Positions 41,970 to 51,333 of a DNA stretch of 64,000 nucleotides are shown here, in pieces. This DNA is from CP2-2F sp034436355 (GTDB lineage: Bacteria; Chloroflexota; Anaerolineae; Aggregatilineales; UBA2796): positions 124,001 to 188,000 of the forward strand of contig DAOTVQ010000040.1 of NCBI GenBank assembly GCA_034436355.1, in the 5' to 3' direction. The notes below the pieces were generated by a model. The model had not been told where the DNA came from and did no database searches. It worked only from the letters and a program-made list of their open reading frames with translations. Position numbers and translations under genes: made by a program. Within the stretch, counting starts at the first letter, position 1, and each line of letters starts with the position of its first letter.

Positions 41970-44900
41970 ATGCGACGCTTACTCGCCCTCTGCCTGATCC
42001 TCGCGGTGTTGTTTGGTGCGCTTGCCAGCGCGCCAAGCGCACTCAGCGCCGATGATCAGCCACCACCTGCCGTGATTGATACTATCCCACTGCGCGGTGA
42101 AGAACTGCCACTGGATGGCACAATCACCATTTTCTTCAACCAAGCGATGGATCGCGCCAGCGTAGAGCGCGCCATCCGTACCCAGCCTGCCTTGAATGGC
42201 CCTTACGAATGGCTGGATGAAGCAACCGTGCGCTTCAAACCTGCCAATTTGCAGCGCGCCACCACTTACAACCTGACTGTTGGCACGGAAGCACGCAGCG
42301 CGTTGAATATCGCCTTGCCAGAGGCATTCACGCTGCGCGCTCAGACGGTCGGCTTCCTTGAAGTGGTGCAGATGCTGCCCAACGACGGCAGCGGCGCCAT
42401 CGAAGCGGATACTGCGATCACGATCATCTTCAACCGTCCTGTAGTGCCTTTGATGAGTGTTGAAGAACTCAAAGCACTTCCAGCACCTTTCACCGCTGAG
42501 CCTGCCGTGGAAGGCAGCGGCGAATGGATCAGCACATCCGTCTACCAATTCAAGACCAAGAATTTGCAAGGCGGCACGGTCTACACCATCACGGTGCCAG
42601 CCGGCTTGCAGGATGTGACGGGTGCCGTGCTGCAAGAGGACGTTAAATCTACCTTCACCACCATCTCGCCACGCGCCATCGAGATCATCCCACGTGATAA
42701 GAGCCAGCGGTTGGCGCTGGATACGACCTTTACAGTCGTTTTTAGCCAACCAATGGAACGCGATAGCATTGTTGCCGCCACCCAACTCATCGGACCGCGT
42801 GGCACCGTCGCCATTCAGGTTGAGAGCGTTAGTGAGGATAATCGCCGTTTCACGTTCAAACCTGCGGCACAGCTTGACTATGATTCAGAGTACACCATCC
42901 TTGTGCAGCAAGCGCTCGCCCGCAGCCTGACCAACGCATCTATCACTGAAGATGCGCGCTCAACCTTCACAACGGTCACTACGCCACGCATCCTAGAAAC
43001 CTACCCGCGTCATGAAGAATATGAGGCGCGTGCTTCTGGTTTCTACGTGCGCTTTAGCACGCCGATGAATTTGACCGACTTCAAAGATCGCATCACGATC
43101 ACGCCCAAGCCCGGCTTGCTCTACGATGACTACAGCAGCACAGAAGGTACCTATTACCAGTACGGCTTTAGCCATGAACCAAGCACATCCTACGTCCTAA
43201 CGCTGAACATCGAAGGCTTGGTAGACAAATATGGCACGCCGCTGCAAGTTGATCAGCGCCAGGATGCTTACGAGATTTCGGCAGATGGCAAACTGCTCAT
43301 CTTCCGCTGGACGACACCTGAGTACGCACCTGAACTCAGTTTGCGGACAGGTTTCAACACACTCGGCTTGTACAGCGCCTATAACGCGCAAACGCGGGCA
43401 TTTTCCACGCACCGCAACCTAGATCGCATCAACTTCTCGCTCTACAGTGTGCCATCTTCCGATCTGCTGGCACTGCTGCGCTATGGCAACACCATGCTCT
43501 CCAATGCAGAGCGCCTTCGCACATGGGCAGTTGGTGTGGAAAACCCTAAAAACGTGCTGCGCTACGATCTGGTGACGATTAGCGAAGGTGCAAACACCGC
43601 CTTTGCCGCGCCCGACTGCCCTGGTGCGCCGCCTAGCCGCCTGATTCCGGGCGAGTATGCCATCGTACTACCTGACGATCCTACACCGCTGCGCCTGCGT
43701 GATCGCCCCGGTACAACCGCTGCCATTCGTGCAGAGCTGCCCGCCAACACTTTGATGCAAATCACTGGTGGTCCGCAGTGTGCCAACGGCTTTTTGTGGT
43801 ATCGCGTCAGTGTGGTTGGGCAGAACAACCTCTCTGGTTGGGTGGCAGAAGGCAACACCAGCCAATACTTTATGGGCATTCCGGGCAGCAGCAGCCGCAT
43901 TGTCAACTTGCCGCGCACGCCTTTGCAGCCGAGCAATCCGAACGCAGCAGCGCTCAAGCCCGGCTTGTATCGCATGTATGTTAGCTCGCCAACCACCGGC
44001 TACTCGTTTAACGAGAACATGCTGATCGCCACGGTCAACATTACGCTCAAACTTTCCGAAGGCAGCGCCATGGCATGGGTGACCGACTTGCAAAGTGGCG
44101 AGCCTGTGCCGAACGTGCCTGTGCAGTTCTTCTATACAAGCTATAGTGACGGCGGCAGCGGCAGGCGTGGTGATAGACTCGCACCAATTGGCACCGCCGA
44201 AACGGATGCCGATGGTGTGGCTATCTTACGGTTACCGCGTCGGCTTGAGTCGCTCTACACCGAACTCTTTGCCCTGATCGAGACGCCGCAGCATTTCAGC
44301 GTCGGCAGCATTGAATGGGAAAGTGGCATCCAAGCCTGGAGCTTTAACCAGCCAACCAACTACTATCCAAGCCAACTGACGGCATACCTCTACACGGATC
44401 GTTCGCTCTACCGTCCCGGTCAACCGATCTACTTCCGCGGTGTGGTGCGCGCCAAAGAGGATATGCAATATACCGTCAGCAATTTAGAAACCGTCTCAGT
44501 CGAGGTGGTGGACAATCGCGGACGGCAGCTTTACCTCAAGAATCTGCCACTCACCCAGTTTGGCTCTTTCTCAGATAGCATCACCACGGATGAGAACGCA
44601 CCGCTCGGCTACTACCGCATCATCGTGCGACCGGGCTTCAACGGCACGGATGTGCGCCAATGGCGCGGCACCACTTTTTCGCGTGGTGTGGATGTGGCAC
44701 AGTATCGTGTGCCAGAATTCCAAGTGAACCTGACCGCTGAGAAACCTGAAGTGGTGCAAGGTGATACCGTCCGCGTGACTGTTGAAAGCTCGTATTTCTT
44801 CGGCGGCGGTGTGAGCAATGCACGCATCGAGTGGTCGCTTTTCACGGAAGATTACTTCTTCCGTTATAAGGGCAGTGGGCGCTACAGCTTCATCGAGTTC

Positions 44901-47900
44901 AATGAGGATGAGGGCGCTCGCAGCTTCTACGATGAGCGCTACGGTGACTCGGCAATTGGCGGTGTCGGCAGGACGGATGCCTTCGGACGCTTCGTCATTG
45001 AAGTGCCAGCCGACCTTGCCAAAGCCACGCGCAGCAAGCAGTTCGTGATCGAAGCACGGGTGACCGATGACAGCGATCAGCTTATTGCCGGGCGTGCGAC
45101 GGTTATCGTGCATCAGGGTGAGTTTTACATCGGCGCGGGCGCTGCCAATTATGTTGGCATTGCGGGCAAGCCGCAAGATGTGAACTTGGTCACTGCCAAT
45201 TGGGATAGCTCCCCTAAAGCAGGCATCGGGCTGAGTGTGCGCGTAGTCGAACGCCGTTGGAAAAGCACCCAAACCGTTGAGCCTGCCAGCGGGCGCACCG
45301 TCTGGAACTATGAGGTGGAAGAACTGCCTATCACAGAAGGTGTGGCAACCACCAACAGCGATGGTAAAGCGGTCTACACCTTCACACCTGAGCGCGGCGG
45401 CATCTACAAAGTCTATGTGAGCAGCCGTGATAGCTTGGGCAACCAGATCACAACAGCAACCTTTATGTGGGTGGCGGGCCCGGACTATGTGCCGTGGCGC
45501 CAGCAGAACAGCAACCGCATTGACCTGAAGATTGACAAGACCGATTTCCAGATCGGCGAGACTGCCTCAATCCTGATCGCCAGCCCCTTTCAAGGTGCAG
45601 CAAAGGCACTCATCAGCGTTGAGCGCGGCAAAATCCTCAGCTATGAAGTGGTTGATCTGCCCAACAACAGCTATGTCTACGAACTGCCCATCATAGCTGA
45701 CCTTGCGCCCAACGCCTTCATCTCCGTGTTGATTGTGAAGGGCGTGGATGAAAATAACCCTGTGGCAGCTTTCCGCATGGGCTTGCTGCAAATCGGTGTG
45801 GATACGGCGCGCTATGCCCTCAACATCACCGTGACGCCCGACCGTGAGCAGGCAAGCCCGCGTGAAACAGTCAACTACACAATCAAGGTGACTGACTATC
45901 GCGGCGAGCCTGTGCAGGCGGAAATCGGCGTTGGTTTGACCGATCTTGCCGTCCTCTCGCTGCTGCCGGATACTTCACGCCCGATCTTGGCGCACTTCTA
46001 CAGTCAGGCGGGCTTAGGCATTCGCACGGCGGTTAGCCTGACCGTGAGCGTAGACCAACAGACGCAAGAAATCCTGAACACCATCAAAGGTGGCGGCGGC
46101 GGTGGTCCTGAAGGGGGCATTTTTGAGGTGCGCCAGCGCTTCATTGATACGCCGCTGTGGCAGCCAAGCGTCATCACAGACCAAAACGGAGAGGCAGTTG
46201 TCAGCGTGGAACTGCCCGATCAACTAACTACGTGGCGCTTAGACGTGCGCGCCGCAACCGGCGCCATTGGCGAATTGCAAACAACGCTGGTTGGGCAAGC
46301 AACCTTTGACTTGCTGAGCACCAAGCCGCTTCTGGTGCGCCCGATCACGCCGCGCTTCTATGTGGTTGGCGATAAATCTACCCTTGTGGCAGTCGTCAAC
46401 AACAACAGCGGTGCTGATCAGGAAGTGACGGCGCGCATTGACCTGAAAGGCGCACGCCTGCTGGATAACAACCCAATACAGACTCGCAGCGTGGCAAACC
46501 GCGGACGGGCGCGCTTTGAGTGGGCGATTGAGGTTGAGGATGTAGAACGCCTTGATGTCACTTTCTTTGCCCAGAATGCCGATGGCTCGCTAGGTGATGC
46601 TGCCAAAAGTGCCGTTGGCAAGGGCGATGATAAATACCTGCCCGTGCTGCGCTATGAAGCACCAGAGACAGTTGGTACAGGTGGCACGCTGAGCCTCGGT
46701 GAGCGCCGCACCGAAGGCATTGCACTGCCGCGCCGCTTTGAGGTGAAGGAAGGCTCGCTCACGGTGCGCTTTGATCGCTCTTTGGCGGCTGCCACTGTGG
46801 ATGCACTGGAAGTGCTGCGAAACTTCCCACACCAATGCACCGAACAGACCATCAGCCGCTTCTTGCCGAATGTGGCAACCTACGGCGCGTTCGCCAAGCT
46901 AGGCTTGGAAAATGCCGCCTTGCGCCAACAAGCAGAGACGGCAGTTGGTTTTGCAGTGCAACGCCTGTATAACGACCAGAAGCCTGACGGTGGCTGGGGC
47001 TGGTTTGGGCGTGATCAGAGCAATCCACTGGTGACTGCCTACGCGCTGATCGGCTTGAGCGAGGCGCGTGCCAATGGCTTTAATGTAGATGACAACGTGA
47101 TCGAAGGTGCCATCCGCTTCCTGCGGGAAACGTTGGCGGCGGCTGATCTGGGTGCGCGCCCATCGCGTGCCGAACTCAATCGGCAGGCGTTCATCGTCTA
47201 TGCGCTGGCAGTGGCAGATGCAGGTAACTTCAGCCGTGCCGTGCTGCTCTTTGATCGGCGCGAGCAGATGGACATCTACGCACGTGCCTACCTTGCGATG
47301 GCGTTCAACAAGATTGATCCGCGCAACACAACCTACACCGATACCCTGCTCAACGATCTGGTCAGCCGCGCCATCCTGAGTGCGACCGGCGCACATTGGG
47401 AAGAAGCAACACCCGACTACTTCAACTGGAACACGGATACGCGCACAACTGCCATTGTGCTAAAGGCGCTCATCCAGCTTAACCCAGACAATCAGCTCAT
47501 CCCGAATGCAGTGCGCTGGCTGATGATTGCACGCACAGCAGATTCGTGGCAAACAACACAGGAAACGGCGTGGTCGGTGTTGGCATTGGTGGACTGGATG
47601 CAGTTCACCGGCGAACTCCAACCCAGCTACACCTTTGGCGCAACGCTGAACGGTGAGGCACTGGTGGCAGGCGAACGTGCCGACGTGAACAACGTGCGCG
47701 AATCGCTGACGCTGAAGGTGCAGGTTGCCGATCTGCTGCGTGATCAGGTCAACCGCTTGACGATTGACCGCACCGACGGCGAAGGCATCCTCTACTACAC
47801 GGCACACTTGCGTGTAAACCTGCCCGCCGATCAGATCAAGGCATTGGATCGCGGCATCAGCGTGCAGCGCTCCTATCACCTTGCCAACGATCCAAGCCGC

Positions 47901-48332
47901 ACACCCATCACAGAGGCGCGTGTGGGCGATAACATCATCGTGACGCTGACTATCGTCACCCAGCGCGATCTGCACTATGTGATGCTCACCGATCCCATCC
48001 CGGCTGGCTCAGAGGCAATCAACCCGAACCTCGCCACGAGCGCGGTTGGGCAAGCGCCGCGCCTCAGCCTTGAGGATCCGTTTGGGCGTGGCTACGGATG
48101 GTGGTGGTTCAGCCAAACCGAACTGCGCGATGAAAAGGCAGTGCTGTATGCTACCTACCTGCCCAAAGGCACCTACCGCTATGTGTATACGATTCGGGCG
48201 GGCTTGGCGGGCGAGTATCGCGTCATGCCAACCACTGCCGAAGAATTCTACACACCAGAGGTCTACGGGCGTGGGGATGGCACACTGTTCACTTTGAAGC
48301 CTGCCGCAGGCAACGATCCAACTGATGAATAG
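41970..48332 (+). CDS. Alpha-2-macroglobulin family protein with an intact thioester motif
   Basis: 2120 residues from ATG 41970 (GGGGAGA upstream; the signal peptide MRRLLALCLILAVLFGALAS follows). The N-terminus has several SbsA-type Ig domains (Big_5: PLDGTITIFFNQAMD, ALDTTFTVVFSQPME). Near residues 575-635 is an SH3-like insert (DPTPLRLRDRPGTTAA to LSGWVAEG). MG domains follow (TDRSLYRPGQPIYFRGVVRA), then a Gly-rich stretch GGGGGGPEGG, an A2M domain (IDTPLWQPSVITD) and the thioester CTEQ at about 1623-1626 (PHQCTEQTISRF), and the alpha-toroid (PDGGWGWFGRDQSNPLVTAY). It traps proteases at the cell surface in the usual model. The common partner, penicillin-binding protein PbpC, is absent nearby. 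Confidence 0.92.
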   Translation: MRRLLALCLILAVLFGALASAPSALSADDQPPPAVIDTIPLRGEELPLDGTITIFFNQAMDRASVERAIRTQPALNGPYEWLDEATVRFKPANLQRATTYNLTVGTEARSALNIALPEAFTLRAQTVGFLEVVQMLPNDGSGAIEADTAITIIFNRPVVPLMSVEELKALPAPFTAEPAVEGSGEWISTSVYQFKTKNLQGGTVYTITVPAGLQDVTGAVLQEDVKSTFTTISPRAIEIIPRDKSQRLALDTTFTVVFSQPMERDSIVAATQLIGPRGTVAIQVESVSEDNRRFTFKPAAQLDYDSEYTILVQQALARSLTNASITEDARSTFTTVTTPRILETYPRHEEYEARASGFYVRFSTPMNLTDFKDRITITPKPGLLYDDYSSTEGTYYQYGFSHEPSTSYVLTLNIEGLVDKYGTPLQVDQRQDAYEISADGKLLIFRWTTPEYAPELSLRTGFNTLGLYSAYNAQTRAFSTHRNLDRINFSLYSVPSSDLLALLRYGNTMLSNAERLRTWAVGVENPKNVLRYDLVTISEGANTAFAAPDCPGAPPSRLIPGEYAIVLPDDPTPLRLRDRPGTTAAIRAELPANTLMQITGGPQCANGFLWYRVSVVGQNNLSGWVAEGNTSQYFMGIPGSSSRIVNLPRTPLQPSNPNAAALKPGLYRMYVSSPTTGYSFNENMLIATVNITLKLSEGSAMAWVTDLQSGEPVPNVPVQFFYTSYSDGGSGRRGDRLAPIGTAETDADGVAILRLPRRLESLYTELFALIETPQHFSVGSIEWESGIQAWSFNQPTNYYPSQLTAYLYTDRSLYRPGQPIYFRGVVRAKEDMQYTVSNLETVSVEVVDNRGRQLYLKNLPLTQFGSFSDSITTDENAPLGYYRIIVRPGFNGTDVRQWRGTTFSRGVDVAQYRVPEFQVNLTAEKPEVVQGDTVRVTVESSYFFGGGVSNARIEWSLFTEDYFFRYKGSGRYSFIEFNEDEGARSFYDERYGDSAIGGVGRTDAFGRFVIEVPADLAKATRSKQFVIEARVTDDSDQLIAGRATVIVHQGEFYIGAGAANYVGIAGKPQDVNLVTANWDSSPKAGIGLSVRVVERRWKSTQTVEPASGRTVWNYEVEELPITEGVATTNSDGKAVYTFTPERGGIYKVYVSSRDSLGNQITTATFMWVAGPDYVPWRQQNSNRIDLKIDKTDFQIGETASILIASPFQGAAKALISVERGKILSYEVVDLPNNSYVYELPIIADLAPNAFISVLIVKGVDENNPVAAFRMGLLQIGVDTARYALNITVTPDREQASPRETVNYTIKVTDYRGEPVQAEIGVGLTDLAVLSLLPDTSRPILAHFYSQAGLGIRTAVSLTVSVDQQTQEILNTIKGGGGGGPEGGIFEVRQRFIDTPLWQPSVITDQNGEAVVSVELPDQLTTWRLDVRAATGAIGELQTTLVGQATFDLLSTKPLLVRPITPRFYVVGDKSTLVAVVNNNSGADQEVTARIDLKGARLLDNNPIQTRSVANRGRARFEWAIEVEDVERLDVTFFAQNADGSLGDAAKSAVGKGDDKYLPVLRYEAPETVGTGGTLSLGERRTEGIALPRRFEVKEGSLTVRFDRSLAAATVDALEVLRNFPHQCTEQTISRFLPNVATYGAFAKLGLENAALRQQAETAVGFAVQRLYNDQKPDGGWGWFGRDQSNPLVTAYALIGLSEARANGFNVDDNVIEGAIRFLRETLAAADLGARPSRAELNRQAFIVYALAVADAGNFSRAVLLFDRREQMDIYARAYLAMAFNKIDPRNTTYTDTLLNDLVSRAILSATGAHWEEATPDYFNWNTDTRTTAIVLKALIQLNPDNQLIPNAVRWLMIARTADSWQTTQETAWSVLALVDWMQFTGELQPSYTFGATLNGEALVAGERADVNNVRESLTLKVQVADLLRDQVNRLTIDRTDGEGILYYTAHLRVNLPADQIKALDRGISVQRSYHLANDPSRTPITEARVGDNIIVTLTIVTQRDLHYVMLTDPIPAGSEAINPNLATSAVGQAPRLSLEDPFGRGYGWWWFSQTELRDEKAVLYATYLPKGTYRYVYTIRAGLAGEYRVMPTTAEEFYTPEVYGRGDGTLFTLKPAAGNDPTDE

Positions 48333-48364
48333 CGCCTAACACGCGCACCAACTCACCATGAGTC

Positions 48365-48400
48365 CAGCAGGGCGGTTGCAAAACTGCCCTGCTGTGTTTT
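48365..48400 (+). terminator. Intrinsic terminator after the alpha-2-macroglobulin gene
   Basis: CAGCAGGGC (48365-48373), 12-base loop, GCCCTGCTG (48386-48394), then TGTTTT. Perfect 9-bp stem. Confidence 0.75.
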
Positions 48401-48545
48401 GTTGATTTGACCAATTAAACCGTTGTGGCTATGGCACATTCAGAAGGCAGCCACTCGGTGGGACAAACACCCTCCCGCTGTATTGCGCTATAATCTGATA
48501 AATATCCGCCGCACATGGATTTAGTGTACTGTTAGGGTGGGTGAC

Positions 48546-49562
48546 ATGGAACTGCTTGACTGGTTAAGTGTGCAACACGCCGAAGGCGAACGGCGCATTG
48601 AACTCTATCATGGTGACCTCACCACCATGCCCGACACGGTTGATCTGCTCGTCGTCTCTGCCTTCCCGAACCACTACGCGCCTGAACGTGGCACGCTCAT
48701 TGAGGCGCTGCACAAACGCGGTATCTCGGTAGCGCGCCTTGCCGCTGCAAAAGCTGCCGATCTGCGGGAGGATTTCGGTTGTTGGCTTTCGCAGCCAATC
48801 ACGTCAGAGTCCATGCCCTTCAAGCGCGTGCTGTGCTTTGAACCACGCACACGCGGTGAGCCAGCCGAAGTGATCGGCGATATGTTCCAGGCGCTGATCG
48901 CAATCATCAGCCATGAACCAAGCATTCGCACGGTGGCAACGTCTATGGTTGCGACGGGCAGGCAGGGTGTGCCAATTGCCGATATTCTGGAGCCGCTGCT
49001 AGAGGCAGCCGCCCATTGGCTGGCGATGGGGCTTGGTGTGAACTGCCTGAAGATCGTGGAGTTTGTGGAACGCAAGGCATATGAACTAAAAGGCGCCTTT
49101 GCCATCCTCAAAAAGCATTATGCAGAGATGAGTATGAGCATGTCGCCACAGTACCGCTATGATTTGTTCATCAGCTATGCCAGCCCAAACCGTACCGATG
49201 TGCTGCGTGTGGTAGATTACCTCCAGGCGCAGAAGCCTGATCTGCGTATCTTCTTTGATCGGCGTGAGCTAACGCTTGGTGATGCCTGGCAGCAGCAGAT
49301 TTTTGAAGCACTGGATGATTGTAATAAGGTAGTGGCGTTTTACTCACCGGAATACCTTGCTTCAAAAGTCTGTAAAGAGGAATTCAACATCGCGCTCTTT
49401 CGCCACCGTGAAACTGGCGCTACTTTGCTGCCTATTTACTTGTATTCGGCAGCACTGCCAACCTACATGAAGTTGATCCAATTCACCGATTGCCGCGAAG
49501 CAAACGACGCCAAACTACGCGCCGCTGCTGAGTCCATCTTAGCAGCACTTTCGCAGAGCTAG
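48546..49562 (+). CDS. TIR-domain protein with a macro-domain-like N-terminus
   Basis: 338 residues from ATG 48546 (GTG 48537 would add three). The C-terminal 130 residues are a TIR domain: YDLFISYASPNR, RIFFDRRELTLGDAWQQQIF, KVVAFYSPEYLASKVCKEEF (candidate catalytic Glu in C-K-E-E) and LLPIYLYS. Such domains often cleave NAD+. The N-terminal 180 residues show a pattern like Appr-1''-p processing (macro) domains: RIELYHGDLTTMPDTVDLLV, the VVSAFPNHYAPERGTLIEAL loop and TVATSMVATGRQGVPIADIL. The macro assignment is tentative. It has its own -10 (TATAAT 48489-48494). The combination suggests NAD+/ADP-ribose signalling, perhaps phage defence. Confidence 0.75.
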   Translation: MELLDWLSVQHAEGERRIELYHGDLTTMPDTVDLLVVSAFPNHYAPERGTLIEALHKRGISVARLAAAKAADLREDFGCWLSQPITSESMPFKRVLCFEPRTRGEPAEVIGDMFQALIAIISHEPSIRTVATSMVATGRQGVPIADILEPLLEAAAHWLAMGLGVNCLKIVEFVERKAYELKGAFAILKKHYAEMSMSMSPQYRYDLFISYASPNRTDVLRVVDYLQAQKPDLRIFFDRRELTLGDAWQQQIFEALDDCNKVVAFYSPEYLASKVCKEEFNIALFRHRETGATLLPIYLYSAALPTYMKLIQFTDCREANDAKLRAAAESILAALSQS

Positions 49563-49986
49563 GGCAGCCACAACCCAAAATCCGGGCTTTGGGCGCTGAA
49601 TCATCTTTTGCTGAGGATGCCCGCTAGCGAGCTGGGGCAACTTCTATAATGGATGGTCGCCACACAATCTATAACCCCTCAACACGACTGACCCTGCCAC
49701 TTTCCGTAAGCCTGTGCTATACTCTAATTCCCAACAAGTGAAGCACCACTTGCGGAAATAAACACAGCCAACAGCGCGGCGCATTTCTGAATTTGCCCTA
49801 AATTTCGGCGATCTCATCAGATTTTCACTTGGCATAGTGTTATTGTGCCTGATAGAATCAACGTAAGCATGGGCATAATGGCACAGCACAAGCAGCGATA
49901 GTTCGCAGCCGTGCAAGGCTGCATTGTGTTTCCACAATTTGTACCTCACTAGAGGGCATTCTCGCAGTAAGGCGGTTAGTAAAGGT
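49563..49986 (+). promoter_or_regulatory. Long leader of the S1-domain gene
   Basis: This 424-base gap has no gene. An extended -10, TGCTATACT (49715-49723), lies 264 bases before the start, with a weak CTGCCA 18 bases upstream. A small hairpin CAAGTG/CACTTG follows at 49735-49752. The long leader could host autoregulation, as known for other S1 genes. Confidence 0.4.
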
Positions 49987-51291
49987 ATGATGGCTGATAA
50001 GTCTGAGCGTGAAAAGCAACAAGAGGCACAGCGAGCAGAGTTTTTAGAGTTACTGGAAGCCTCGTTCGACTACACGCCACCAGAGCGCGGTGAAATTCGC
50101 AGCGCCACCATTCTTCAGATTGATGGCAAGGGCGATGTCATCGTTGATCTGGGAGCAAAGCAAGATGGCATTGTGCCATCCCAAGATTTGGAGCGCCTAG
50201 ACGAAACGATGCGCGCTAACCTAAAAGTGGGCGATGTGGTGTACGTCTATGTGATCAATCCGCGTGACCAAGACGGCAGCCTGCTCGTTTCGATTAGTCA
50301 GGGCTTGCAACAGCAGGATTGGGAAGAGGCGCGCCGCCTGCTGAACACTGACGAAGTCGTTGAGGTGGTGGTGACGGGCTACAACCGTGGTGGTGTGTTG
50401 GTACGTTGGAAGCGCCTAGAAGGCTTCATCCCAACCTCACACCTCCTTTCGGTGGGTGTGGGCGGCACAGATCGCCGCGAATCGCTGAACGCAACCAGCC
50501 GTGCATTGGGTGTAAAAGTGATCGAAGTTGATCAGGCGCGCCGCCGCCTGATCTTCAGTGAACGCGAAGCGCAGAAGGAATGGCGCATCCAGCAAAAAGC
50601 GAAGCTGCTTTCCGAACTGATGGAAGGCGATATCGTCAAGGGCATTGTCACCGGGCTGCGTGATTTTGGCGCATTCGTCAATCTGGGTGGCGCTGATGGC
50701 TTGATCCATGTCAGTGAGTTGGCATGGCACCGTGTGGATCATCCCAAAGATGTGCTGCACATCGGTGATGAGATCGAAGTTTACGTGCTGAGCCTTGACC
50801 GCGGCACCAACCGTATTGCCCTCAGCCGTAAGCGCCTGCTGCCCGATCCATGGGCGGATGCCATGAATCGCTACCATGAGGGGCAGCCCGTCGAAGGGAT
50901 GGTCACCAACGTTGTGGATTTCGGCGCGTTCATTGCCCTTGATGATGGTTTAGAAGGCTTGCTGCACCTGAGTGAGATGGGGGATGGCACCCTCAAGGAG
51001 CCGCACAGCTACGTCAAGAAGGGGGATCGGTTGCTGCTGCGGATCAGCCGCCTAGAGCCTGATAAACGCCGTGTCGGTTTTACGCAGCGCTGGGGCGTTA
51101 ATCTACCGACGGAAGGCGAAGGTTCGGAAGGCGAGGCACCTGCTGCAGAAGCTGCCGAACCCAAAGGCATTGAACTGCCCGAAGGCGCACTCAAAGACAC
51201 ACTGCACGCTGAACTCCCCACCAATGGCAACGGCGCAAACGTGCATGGTGAGCCGGCAGACGCCGCTGAAAGCAACGCGCAGGAAAGTTAA
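49987..51291 (+). CDS. rpsA: Four-S1-domain RNA-binding protein (ribosomal protein S1 type)
   Basis: 434 residues from ATG 49987 (49990 also possible). Four S1 OB-folds are seen near: RSATILQIDGKGDVIVDLGA; VVEVVVTGYNRGGVLVRWKR; DIVKGIVTGLRDFGAFVNLG with DGLIHVSELAW; PVEGMVTNVVDFGAFIALDD with GLLHLSEM. A C-terminal acidic, Ala/Glu-rich tail of about 70 residues is probably disordered. It would bind mRNA during translation initiation on the 30S subunit. Four domains are typical of non-proteobacterial S1. The upstream stretch read as MCFHNLYLTRGHS is likely untranslated. Confidence 0.88.
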   Translation: MMADKSEREKQQEAQRAEFLELLEASFDYTPPERGEIRSATILQIDGKGDVIVDLGAKQDGIVPSQDLERLDETMRANLKVGDVVYVYVINPRDQDGSLLVSISQGLQQQDWEEARRLLNTDEVVEVVVTGYNRGGVLVRWKRLEGFIPTSHLLSVGVGGTDRRESLNATSRALGVKVIEVDQARRRLIFSEREAQKEWRIQQKAKLLSELMEGDIVKGIVTGLRDFGAFVNLGGADGLIHVSELAWHRVDHPKDVLHIGDEIEVYVLSLDRGTNRIALSRKRLLPDPWADAMNRYHEGQPVEGMVTNVVDFGAFIALDDGLEGLLHLSEMGDGTLKEPHSYVKKGDRLLLRISRLEPDKRRVGFTQRWGVNLPTEGEGSEGEAPAAEAAEPKGIELPEGALKDTLHAELPTNGNGANVHGEPADAAESNAQES

Positions 51292-51305
51292 GCACATAGC
51301 ATACG

Positions 51306-51332
51306 GGCGGGAAATACACTCCCGCCTGTTCG
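51306..51332. terminator. Terminator between the S1 gene and pyrD
   Basis: GGCGGGA (51306-51312) pairs with TCCCGCC (51320-51326), loop of 7, then TGTTCGTTT. It sits between convergent stops at 51291 and 51334 and could serve the S1 side best. Confidence 0.6.
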
Positions 51333-51333
51333 T

